The translations under genes and the position numbers were made by a program. A DNA stretch of 42,301 nt from Acidimicrobiaceae bacterium. Lineage in GTDB: Bacteria; Actinomycetota; Acidimicrobiia; Acidimicrobiales; RAAP-2. The notes beneath the pieces were generated by a model. The model searched no databases and was not told the origin of the DNA. It saw only the letters and a list, made by a program, of their open reading frames with translations. Each line of letters opens with the position of its first letter. Positions within the stretch are counted from its first letter, which is position 1. Where the stretch lies: positions 1 through 42,301 of the forward strand of contig PMOE01000027.1 in NCBI GenBank assembly GCA_003161575.1, in the 5' to 3' direction. Positions 1-6,469 of this stretch are shown here, one piece after another.

Positions 1-291
1 GTGGTGTGGAGCATGGGCGACGGCCACAAGGTCACCTGCGCCGGGCCGGGCACCCCGTACGACTCGTCGAACCCCAACGCGACGACCGACTGCTCGTACA
101 CCTGGACCCAAAGCTCGGCCGGCCAACCCGACGGCGCCTACCAGGTCACTGCCACCGTCTACTGGCTGGTGGCCTGGACGGCAACCGGCGCCCCCGGCGG
201 CGGGAACCTCGGCCAGGTCCCCGGTCCGGCGGCACGCGTGCCGGTACGAGTGGCCGAGTCCCAGGCGGTCAACACCGCACCCGGAGCGTAG
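1..291 (+). CDS. PKD-like secreted protein, C-terminal part
   Basis: The reading frame is open at the left edge, so only the last ~96 residues are visible. They contain a WSMGDGHKVTC segment and a later CSYTWTQSSAG segment. This Gly-Asp-Gly followed by an aromatic strand resembles PKD/Ig-like beta-sandwich proteins found at the head of actinobacterial Tad operons. The GTG at position 1 is probably internal rather than a start. It sits 18 bp ahead of the SAF-domain gene and is likely the same transcript. The family assignment is by resemblance; the role, an extracytoplasmic protein linked to the pilus, is inferred from context. Confidence 0.6.
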   Translation: MVWSMGDGHKVTCAGPGTPYDSSNPNATTDCSYTWTQSSAGQPDGAYQVTATVYWLVAWTATGAPGGGNLGQVPGPAARVPVRVAESQAVNTAPGA

Positions 292-309
292 GGAGAAGGA
301 GAAGAGCAG

Positions 310-1002
310 ATGCCGATCACGACCGAGACGACCTCGACCAACGGGAAAGGAACGCTGAGTGCTCGCCGACAGAAGCCGGCCGTGCCTTCAGTGGTTCAGC
401 GCCACCGGCAGGTGCCTTGGATCGTGGCCGGAGTCCTGCTGGTGGTCGGGTGCGCCTTGGCGTTCGGGGTGGCGTCGGTTCGCGCGTCGCACGGCGAGCA
501 GGTCCTCGCCGTCGCTCGGTCCGTTCCCGCCGGTCACGTGGTGCAACCTGGCGACCTTCGGGTCGTGAAGGTCACACCGACCGCCGGCCTTGATCCCGTG
601 CTAGCCGTGAGCGAGTCGAGCTCCGTCGGCCGGCCGGCCGCTGTCGCCCTGGTGGCGGGGACGCTGCTCACCCCGGCGGACCTGGGCACCCCATCGGGTG
701 GGAATGGCGACGTGGTGGCGGTGGCGCTCAAGGCGGGTGCCTATCCCCCCTCGCTCGGACCCGGCGGCCGCGTGGACGTCGTCCCTGTGGTGGGCGGCTC
801 GTCGTCGGGTTCGACCCCTGTTTCGGGGCAGAGCAGCTCGATAGGGGCAGTGGTGCTTTCGGTCGATGCGACGCCGGCCGGGTCGAGCGCGGATGCCGTC
901 GTGTCCTTGCAAGTCAATCCGGCCGACGCGGACGAGGTGGCTGCGCTCGCGGCGGCGGGACAGATCGCGCTCGTGGAACTCCCGTCCGGATCGGGCAGCT
1001 GA
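310..1002 (+). CDS. cpaB: SAF-domain Flp pilus assembly protein (CpaB/RcpC type)
   Basis: A 230-aa membrane protein. A basic N-terminus is followed by one membrane segment (about residues 35-58) and then a SAF domain: VARSVPAGHVVQPGDLRVV at about 67-85, with a second strand-rich part ending LVAGTLLTPADLG. CpaB/RcpC proteins are periplasmic or cell-wall-side components of the Tad pilus. The ATG follows a GGAGAAGGAGAAG purine stretch that serves as ribosome binding site. A CpaE-like ATPase gene follows 10 bp downstream. The C-terminal half is Gly/Ser/Val rich. The SAF fold is clear; the exact role in actinobacteria is inferred from operon position. Confidence 0.82.
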   Translation: MPITTETTSTNGKGTLSARRQKPAVPSVVQRHRQVPWIVAGVLLVVGCALAFGVASVRASHGEQVLAVARSVPAGHVVQPGDLRVVKVTPTAGLDPVLAVSESSSVGRPAAVALVAGTLLTPADLGTPSGGNGDVVAVALKAGAYPPSLGPGGRVDVVPVVGGSSSGSTPVSGQSSSIGAVVLSVDATPAGSSADAVVSLQVNPADADEVAALAAAGQIALVELPSGSGS

Positions 1003-1012
1003 GGAGGGATCA

Positions 1013-1798
1013 ATGAGCGTTGTCGCCATGGCCTCGGTGCGTTCGTGCGGCGTGACCACTCTCACCGCCGGCCTGGCCATGGTGTGGCCCGGCCAGCGCC
1101 AACGGCTCGTCGTCGAGGCAGACCCGGCGGGCGGGATGCTTGCCGCCGCGTCCGGTCTCCCACCTGAGCCGGGGTTGGTGAGCCTGGCGGCAGCCACCCG
1201 ACGCCACGACGAACCGACGGTCGCCTTCGAGCATTGCCAGTCCCTTCCGGGCGGGACTCCGATCCTGTGCGGCCCCCCGACTTCCGAGCGGGCTCGCTCA
1301 GCCCTCACCATGTTGTCGGGTCTCCTCGGACGGCTGGGCGAGCTCGACGCTGACGTATTTGTGGACTGCGGACGGTTCGAGCCCGGGGCATCGAACGCCG
1401 TCTTGTTCGAACGGGCGGACCTCGGCGTGCTGGTTGTCCGGCCCCGGCTGGCCGACCTGCACGCCCTTGGCGCGTTCCTCCAAGGCCGCAACAACGCGCT
1501 CCAGCGCGCGACGCTCGTGCTCGTCGGCCCCGGCCCCTACCCGCCCGCCGAAGTAGCCGATGCGCTCGGCCTCGATGTGCCCGGGCACCTCCCCTGGGAC
1601 CCCGACGCCGCGCAGACGTTAGCCACCACGCCGGTGGGCTCTCGCCAACTCACCCGCTCCCCGCTGGTGCGCGCTCTGCGTACGTTGGCCGACGACCTCA
1701 GCCGCCGGGTCGGTCCTCAGGACGGAGAGCAGTCGAGACCACCCGGCGATCCAGTGGCAGCGAACGGTCATGGGTCGGCCCTGGAGGTTGGGCGATGA
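1013..1798 (+). CDS. CpaE-like P-loop ATPase of the Tad locus
   Basis: A 261-aa protein starting at ATG 1013, preceded by GAGGAGGG; the open frame extends further upstream but overlaps the SAF gene. The N-terminus has a MinD/CpaE-like first strand and loop (VVAMASVRSCGVTTLTAGLA), then a switch-like VVEADPAGGML segment and a later VFVDCGRF strand. CpaE-family proteins localise the Tad machinery. The P-loop is degenerate: where a KGGxGKT signature is expected it reads SVRSCGVTT, with no lysine at the catalytic place, so ATP hydrolysis may be weak or absent. The stop overlaps the start of cpaF by 4 bp (ATGA). Confidence 0.78.
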   Translation: MSVVAMASVRSCGVTTLTAGLAMVWPGQRQRLVVEADPAGGMLAAASGLPPEPGLVSLAAATRRHDEPTVAFEHCQSLPGGTPILCGPPTSERARSALTMLSGLLGRLGELDADVFVDCGRFEPGASNAVLFERADLGVLVVRPRLADLHALGAFLQGRNNALQRATLVLVGPGPYPPAEVADALGLDVPGHLPWDPDAAQTLATTPVGSRQLTRSPLVRALRTLADDLSRRVGPQDGEQSRPPGDPVAANGHGSALEVGR

Positions 1799-3141
1799 CG
1801 ATGGAGAACATGCAGCTTGAAAACACGGTGGTCGAGCGGTTGCGTGCCCAGGTATTGGGCGTGTTGTCCGAACGCCAACGCGCCGACCAGATCTCGGGCC
1901 GCACGCCGTTGCGGGGCGCCGACGAGCAGGCCCTCGGTCGCCAACTCATCGCCGACGCTCTCGACGCCGATGCCCGCGACGCGCTCGCGGCGGGGCGCCC
2001 GGTTCGCCCGCCCGAAGATGACGACGCCCTGACCCAGGCGGTCTTCGACGCCCTGTTCCGCTTGGGTCGCCTCCAGCGCCTGCTCGACGACCCCTCGGTC
2101 GAGAACATCAACGCCAACGGGGCCGACCAGGTCTGGGTCCGCTACGCCGACGGCCGACGAGAGCGGACCGATCCCATCGCCGCATCGGACGAGGAGCTGA
2201 TTGAGCTAGTACGCAACGCCGCCGCCCGACTCGGGATCGGCGAGCGGCGCTTCGACCTGGGCTCGCCCCGATTGTCCCTCCAGCTCCCCGATGGGTCACG
2301 CCTATTCGCGGTCATGGCAGTGGCCGCCCGGCCCTGCCTCTCGATCCGCCGCCACCGCTACATGAAGGTCACCCCCGACGACCTGGTCGGCATGGGCACC
2401 TTGGACCTGGCCCTCCGTGAGCTGGTCCGTTCCCTGATGCTCGCCCGCAAGTCGGTCATCATCTGCGGCGGCACCGGGGCCGGCAAGACGACGTTGCTGC
2501 GCGCCGCGGCGGCGGACATTCCGCCCTGGGAACGGCTCGTGACCATCGAGGACTCCCTGGAGCTCGGCCTCGACCGCTACCCCGATCTACACCCCGACGC
2601 GGTCGCGCTCGAAGCCCGCGAGCCGAACCTCGAAGGCGAGGGCGGGATCAGCCTGGCCGAGTTGGTGCGGTGGGCACTGCGGCTCAACCCCGACCGGGTC
2701 ATCGTGGGCGAGGCCCGCGGCGAAGAGGTCTTGGCGCTGCTCAACGCCATGTCCCAGGGCACCGACGGGTCGATGGCCACCCTCCACGCTTCGAGTTCGA
2801 AAGGGGCCTTCTCCAAGCTCGCCACCTACGCGGTGCAGGCCCCCGAACGCCTACCGCTCGAAGCCACGAACCTGCTCGTGTCCAACGCCGTGCACTTCGT
2901 CGTCTTCTTGGCCCAGGACCCGGCCGGCCGACGCTTCGTGTCCTCGGTGCGCGAAGTCGTCGACGCCGACGGGCCGATGGTGGTCTCCAACGAAGTCTTC
3001 CGCCCCGGCCCCGACGGCCGGGCCGTCCCGGGGGTGAGCCTGCGCACCGACACCCTCGACGAGCTGGTCGACGTCGGCTTCGATCCAGGACTCCTGGAAC
3101 GTCCTGGCGGGTGGTGGGAACCGACTGGGTGGAAATCGTGA
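1795..3141 (+). CDS. cpaF: CpaF/TadA family secretion ATPase
   Basis: A 448-aa hexameric type II/IV secretion ATPase that powers Tad pilus assembly. An N-terminal helical domain (1-100) is followed by NINANGADQVWVRY, typical of the CpaF N2 domain, and by the RecA-like domain. The latter has Walker A CGGTGAGKTT near residue 222, an Asp box (TIEDSLELGL), Walker B (DRVIVGEARGEE) and a His box (GSMATLHASS). Length is normal for the family. The start overlaps the CpaE-like gene by 4 bp and the stop overlaps tadB by 4 bp, so translation is coupled along the operon. Confidence 0.95.
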   Translation: MTMENMQLENTVVERLRAQVLGVLSERQRADQISGRTPLRGADEQALGRQLIADALDADARDALAAGRPVRPPEDDDALTQAVFDALFRLGRLQRLLDDPSVENINANGADQVWVRYADGRRERTDPIAASDEELIELVRNAAARLGIGERRFDLGSPRLSLQLPDGSRLFAVMAVAARPCLSIRRHRYMKVTPDDLVGMGTLDLALRELVRSLMLARKSVIICGGTGAGKTTLLRAAAADIPPWERLVTIEDSLELGLDRYPDLHPDAVALEAREPNLEGEGGISLAELVRWALRLNPDRVIVGEARGEEVLALLNAMSQGTDGSMATLHASSSKGAFSKLATYAVQAPERLPLEATNLLVSNAVHFVVFLAQDPAGRRFVSSVREVVDADGPMVVSNEVFRPGPDGRAVPGVSLRTDTLDELVDVGFDPGLLERPGGWWEPTGWKS

Positions 3142-3989
3142 CCGCCCTCGGGGTCCTGCTCGGCGCGGGTGCCGGCCTCGGGGTCGCCCTCATCGCTCTC
3201 GGCATCCGCGGTGTCGAGGCGCGGCGCCAGATGGAAAAGGTGACCCGCGCCCGCGTCGAACGGCACACCCTGCGCCTGGCGATCGCGGTGGGCGCGGCGG
3301 TGCTCGTCGGGGCAGTCACCGGTTGGCCGGTTGCCGCGCTCCTCGCCGCCGCGGCCTGCTGGGGCGTCCCGGCGCTGTTCACTGAGTCGAAAGCGCAGAC
3401 GGCCACGATCGCCCGGGTCGAGGCGGTGGCGGGATGGGCCGAGATGCTGCGTGACACCATGGCGGGAGCGGCTGGCCTGGAACAGGCCATCGCCGCCACC
3501 GCCACCGTCGCACCGCCACCGATCCGCCGGGACGTGGCGACACTGGCCACTCGTCTCGAACGCCAGCGCCTGGGGCCGGCTCTGCGGGCCTTCGCCGACG
3601 ACGTGGCCGACCCGACCTGCGACCTGGTGGTCGCCGCGTTGCTGCTCGCCGCCGAACACCAAGCCAGCCGACTCGGGGAGCTGCTCGGCACCCTGGCCAC
3701 CACAGCACGCGACCAAGCCACGATGCGCCTTCGGGTCGAGGCGGGGCGGGCGCGAACCCGCACCTCGGTCAAACTCATCGTCGGAATCACCCTCGGTCTC
3801 GCCCTGTTCCTTGCCGTGTTGAACCACGGCTACCTCGCCCCCTACGGCAGCGGCGTCGGCCAGCTCGTCCTGCTCTTGGTGGGCGGGCTGTTCGCGGCTT
3901 CCTTCGCCTGGCTGGCCAAGATGACCAGGCCCGCCGAGCCGGCCCGGTTCCTCGCCGTCCAGTTGACGGCGCCGGAGGTGAGACGGTGA
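3138..3989 (+). CDS. tadB: TadB-like inner membrane platform protein
   Basis: A 283-aa member of the type II secretion F family (GspF/TadB). The GTG start at 3138 overlaps the cpaF stop by 4 bp. Membrane segments lie at the N-terminus (LGVLLGAGAGLGVALIALGI), at about 57-85, and as a pair at the C-terminus (VGITLGLALFLAVL and LVLLLVGGLFAASFAWLA). The cytoplasmic domain between carries the helical T2SSF core (WAEMLRDTMAGAAGLEQAI). TadB and TadC form the membrane platform on which CpaF acts. The open frame continues far upstream through cpaF, but that part has no coding character. Confidence 0.9.
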   Translation: MTALGVLLGAGAGLGVALIALGIRGVEARRQMEKVTRARVERHTLRLAIAVGAAVLVGAVTGWPVAALLAAAACWGVPALFTESKAQTATIARVEAVAGWAEMLRDTMAGAAGLEQAIAATATVAPPPIRRDVATLATRLERQRLGPALRAFADDVADPTCDLVVAALLLAAEHQASRLGELLGTLATTARDQATMRLRVEAGRARTRTSVKLIVGITLGLALFLAVLNHGYLAPYGSGVGQLVLLLVGGLFAASFAWLAKMTRPAEPARFLAVQLTAPEVRR

Positions 3990-4891
3990 TCGCCGCCCTG
4001 CTCTGCGGCGCGGGAGTCGGTACCGGCCTGTTCCTGGTGGCCCGGGGCGTCGCCCCGCCTCGGCCATCCTTAGCGCAGGCGCTCGTCCAGCTGCGCCGCC
4101 CACCAGAGCCGCCGGCCATGCTCACCGCCGAAGATCCCGGCGGCTTCGCCGCCCGGCTGGGCCGTCCCCTCGCCGAGGTTCTCACTCGGGGCGGAGCCGG
4201 GGTACTCATCTGGCCGCGGGTGCGACGCGACCTGGCCGTGCTCGGCCGCAGCAGCGAGCGCCATATGGCCGAGAAGGTCACCCTCGCCATTGTCGGACTC
4301 CTGCTCCTACCCGCCTGCGCCGGGCTGCTCGCCTTGGCCGGCGCGACTCTCCCGTTGGCGTTGCCCCTGTGGGGATCGCTGGTGTGCGGTCTTGCAGGTT
4401 TCGTGCTCCCCGACCTCGGCATCCACTCCGAAGCTGAAGCCCGCCGCCGTGACTTTCGCCACGCGCTGGGGAGCTTTTTGGACCTGGTGGTCATCGCGCT
4501 GGCCGGTGGTGGCGGGGTAGAGACCGCCCTCGCCGACGCGGCGAGCGTCGGCGAGGGGTGGGCGTTCGACGAGTTACGTCACAGCCTCGACGCCGCCCGA
4601 CTCGCCCGCGACACCCCCTGGTCAGCGTTGGAGCGTCTCGGGAACGAGCTCGGAGTAGCCGAACTCGGCGAGCTGGCTGCCAGCGTCGGCCTGGCCGGTG
4701 CCGAAGGGGCCAAGGTGCGCGCCTCGCTCGGCGCCAAGGCAGCATCCTTGCGCTCCCACCAGCTGGCCGAGGCCGAGACGACCGCCCAGACGGCCACCGA
4801 GAAGATGAGCCTTCCCGTCGTGCTGCTGTTCGCCGGGTTCCTCTGCTTCATCGGCTACCCGGCCATCGAGCGTGTCCTGGCCGGACTGTGA
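3986..4891 (+). CDS. tadC: TadC-like inner membrane platform protein
   Basis: A 301-aa type II secretion F-family protein paralogous to the preceding TadB. It starts with GTG overlapping the tadB stop by 4 bp. An N-terminal membrane anchor, a central membrane pair (VGLLLLPACAGLLALAG and LWGSLVCGLAGFVLP) and a C-terminal segment (LPVVLLFAGFLCFIGYPAI) surround a cytoplasmic helical domain with FLDLVVIALAGGGGVETAL. TadC partners TadB in the pilus platform. A gap of 84 bp follows before the pilin gene, where translation restarts with its own ribosome binding site. Confidence 0.9.
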   Translation: MIAALLCGAGVGTGLFLVARGVAPPRPSLAQALVQLRRPPEPPAMLTAEDPGGFAARLGRPLAEVLTRGGAGVLIWPRVRRDLAVLGRSSERHMAEKVTLAIVGLLLLPACAGLLALAGATLPLALPLWGSLVCGLAGFVLPDLGIHSEAEARRRDFRHALGSFLDLVVIALAGGGGVETALADAASVGEGWAFDELRHSLDAARLARDTPWSALERLGNELGVAELGELAASVGLAGAEGAKVRASLGAKAASLRSHQLAEAETTAQTATEKMSLPVVLLFAGFLCFIGYPAIERVLAGL

Positions 4892-4975
4892 GAACAGCCA
4901 TGAGCTCACGAATCCCGAAACCCGGATCCAACAGGACCACAGAGAGTCATCAACAACGAGAGGAGAAGCAGTGTC

Positions 4976-5191
4976 GTGTTCTTTGAACTCAACATCATCC
5001 GTCATTTGATCGCCCAGCTCCGCAGCCGGCTCCAGGTGCTGCGGGCAGAACCGGAGGCCGGTTACTCGACCGAGGCGGTCGTCGTCATCGCCCTCCTCGT
5101 GGCCATGGCGATCACCGCCGTCGGCATCATCGCCGCCAAGGTGATCTCCACCGCCCACAACATCTCGACCGGCGGCGGCTCCGGCGGCTGA
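4976..5191 (+). CDS. Flp-like small pilin
   Basis: A 71-aa protein with the layout of an actinobacterial Flp-type pilin: a basic leader of about 28 residues, then EAGYSTEAVVVIALLVAMA, a Glu-containing class III cleavage region leading into a hydrophobic helix, and a short Gly/Ser tail. The prepilin peptidase encoded at 9165-9728 would cleave ahead of the hydrophobic stretch. The GTG at 4976 is chosen because GAGAGGAGAAG lies 8-10 bp upstream; the GTG at 4971 is out of frame. This is the only small pilin in the locus and is probably the major subunit. Confidence 0.8.
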   Translation: MFFELNIIRHLIAQLRSRLQVLRAEPEAGYSTEAVVVIALLVAMAITAVGIIAAKVISTAHNISTGGGSGG

Positions 5192-5202
5192 ACGGGCGCG
5201 CC

Positions 5203-5604
5203 ATGGGTTCCCTCTGCCGTTGGCGAGACGAGCGCGGCTCGGCCACTGCCGAGCTCGTGATCGCCACGCCCCTGCTGCTGCTCTTGATCCTGGCGATCGT
5301 GCAGTTTGCCCTGTGGGAGCACGCCACCCATGTCGCCCAGGCCGTCGCCGAGCAAGGACTCGCCGTCGGCCGCGTCCAAGGCGGCACCGACCAAGCCGCC
5401 ACCGCCGAGGCACAAAGCGTGCTCGGCCAGCTCGGCTCCGGCGTACTCGTGCACCCGAATGTGAGCGCCACCCGTGGCGCCGCCACCACGACCGTCGTCG
5501 TTACCGGACAGGCCGAGGGGATCCTGCCCTTCTTGAGCCTGCCGGTTCGCTCGGTGGCGACCGGGCCGTCGGAACGGTTCACGACAGGCGGCCAGGGACC
5601 ATGA
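5203..5604 (+). CDS. tadE: TadE-like pseudopilin 1
   Basis: A 133-aa TadE-family protein. A short basic N-terminus ends in RGSATAELVIATPLLLLLIL, the typical Glu+5 TadE processing and membrane motif, followed by an extracytoplasmic domain. TadE proteins are minor pseudopilins processed by the prepilin peptidase. It begins 11 bp after the pilin gene, and its stop overlaps the next tadE-like gene by 4 bp. Confidence 0.88.
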   Translation: MGSLCRWRDERGSATAELVIATPLLLLLILAIVQFALWEHATHVAQAVAEQGLAVGRVQGGTDQAATAEAQSVLGQLGSGVLVHPNVSATRGAATTTVVVTGQAEGILPFLSLPVRSVATGPSERFTTGGQGP

Positions 5605-6032
5605 GACCAGGGCCTCGACGCCGGGACAACGAGGGGGGCTCGGCCACGGTCGAGCTCGTCATCCTGACCCCGCTGCTCATCCTCCTGTTGCTGTTCGTCG
5701 TCGCCCTCGGCCGCCTTGCCGGGGCGCGCATCGACGTCGACGGCGTCGCCGCACAGGCCGCCCGGGCTGCGTCGATCGCCCGCAGCCCGCAAGCCGCCAT
5801 GTCGAGCGCGCAACAGACCGCGGCGTCGGCCCTCAGCTCCCAGCACATCACCTGCGCCCACCTGGCCGTCTCGGTCGACACCACCAACTTCGCACCTGGT
5901 GGTTCGGTGGCCGTGACCGTCTCGTGCGCGGTCGACCTCGCCGATCTCACGGGTCTGAACCTGCCAGTCACCGAGACGGTAGCCAACCGCGCCGTGTCGC
6001 CCATTGACACCTACCGGAGCGTCAACGGATGA
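5601..6032 (+). CDS. TadE-like pseudopilin 2
   Basis: A 143-aa protein starting at ATG 5601, which overlaps the previous stop (ATGA). GGSATVELVILTPLLILLLL is the TadE processing/membrane motif. The following part (VDGVAAQAARAASIARSPQA) is the helix seen in TadE/TadF proteins, and the extracytoplasmic region has two cysteines (ITCAHL and VSCAVD) that could form a disulfide. It is paralogous to the preceding gene and translationally coupled to the next. The longer open frame from 5220 is out-of-frame overlap with pseudopilin 1. Confidence 0.87.
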   Translation: MRPGPRRRDNEGGSATVELVILTPLLILLLLFVVALGRLAGARIDVDGVAAQAARAASIARSPQAAMSSAQQTAASALSSQHITCAHLAVSVDTTNFAPGGSVAVTVSCAVDLADLTGLNLPVTETVANRAVSPIDTYRSVNG

Positions 6033-6469
6033 CGAGCGCGCACCCGCTCCGGAGCCGCCTCCGAGACGAAGAGGGAATGGTCACCGCCTTCGTCGTCATC
6101 TTCACCTTCGCCCTCCTCCTCCTGGCCGGCCTCGTGATCGATGGCGGGCTCACCCTCGCCGCCAGGGTCCAGGCCATCGACGAAGCCCAAGCCGCGGCCC
6201 GCGCCGGCGCCCAGGCCATCAACCTCCCGCTGTTCCGCTCCACCGGCCAAGTCGTCCTCGACCCGTCCCAAGCCCGCCAGGCCGCCGAGTCCTACCTGGC
6301 CGCGACCGGGCACATCGGCACCGTCGCGGTCAACGGTGACGACGTCGAGGTTACCGTGTCGATCACACAGCCCATGCAGATCCTGGGAATCGGCGGAATC
6401 GGCAGCCTGAGCGTCACCGGCCACGGCAACGCCATCCCCGAGCACGGCGTCACAGGAGCAGGCACATGA
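6029..6469 (+). CDS. TadG-like pilus-assembly protein
   Basis: A 146-aa protein beginning with a basic segment and DEEGMVTAFVVIFTFALLLLAG, the N-terminal motif of the Flp pilus-assembly TadE/G-like family. It continues with VIDGGLTLAARVQAIDEAQAAARAGAQ, the amphipathic helix common to this family. It lacks the von Willebrand domain of full-length TadG, as is usual for short actinobacterial members. Both ends overlap neighbouring genes by 4 bp. Confidence 0.85.
   Translation: MTSAHPLRSRLRDEEGMVTAFVVIFTFALLLLAGLVIDGGLTLAARVQAIDEAQAAARAGAQAINLPLFRSTGQVVLDPSQARQAAESYLAATGHIGTVAVNGDDVEVTVSITQPMQILGIGGIGSLSVTGHGNAIPEHGVTGAGT

Noticed and set aside
2741..4103. Long minus-strand frames under the Tad genes
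   Set aside because: They are shadows caused by high GC and strong codon bias of cpaF, tadB and tadC, and are Arg/Pro/Ala-rich without domains.
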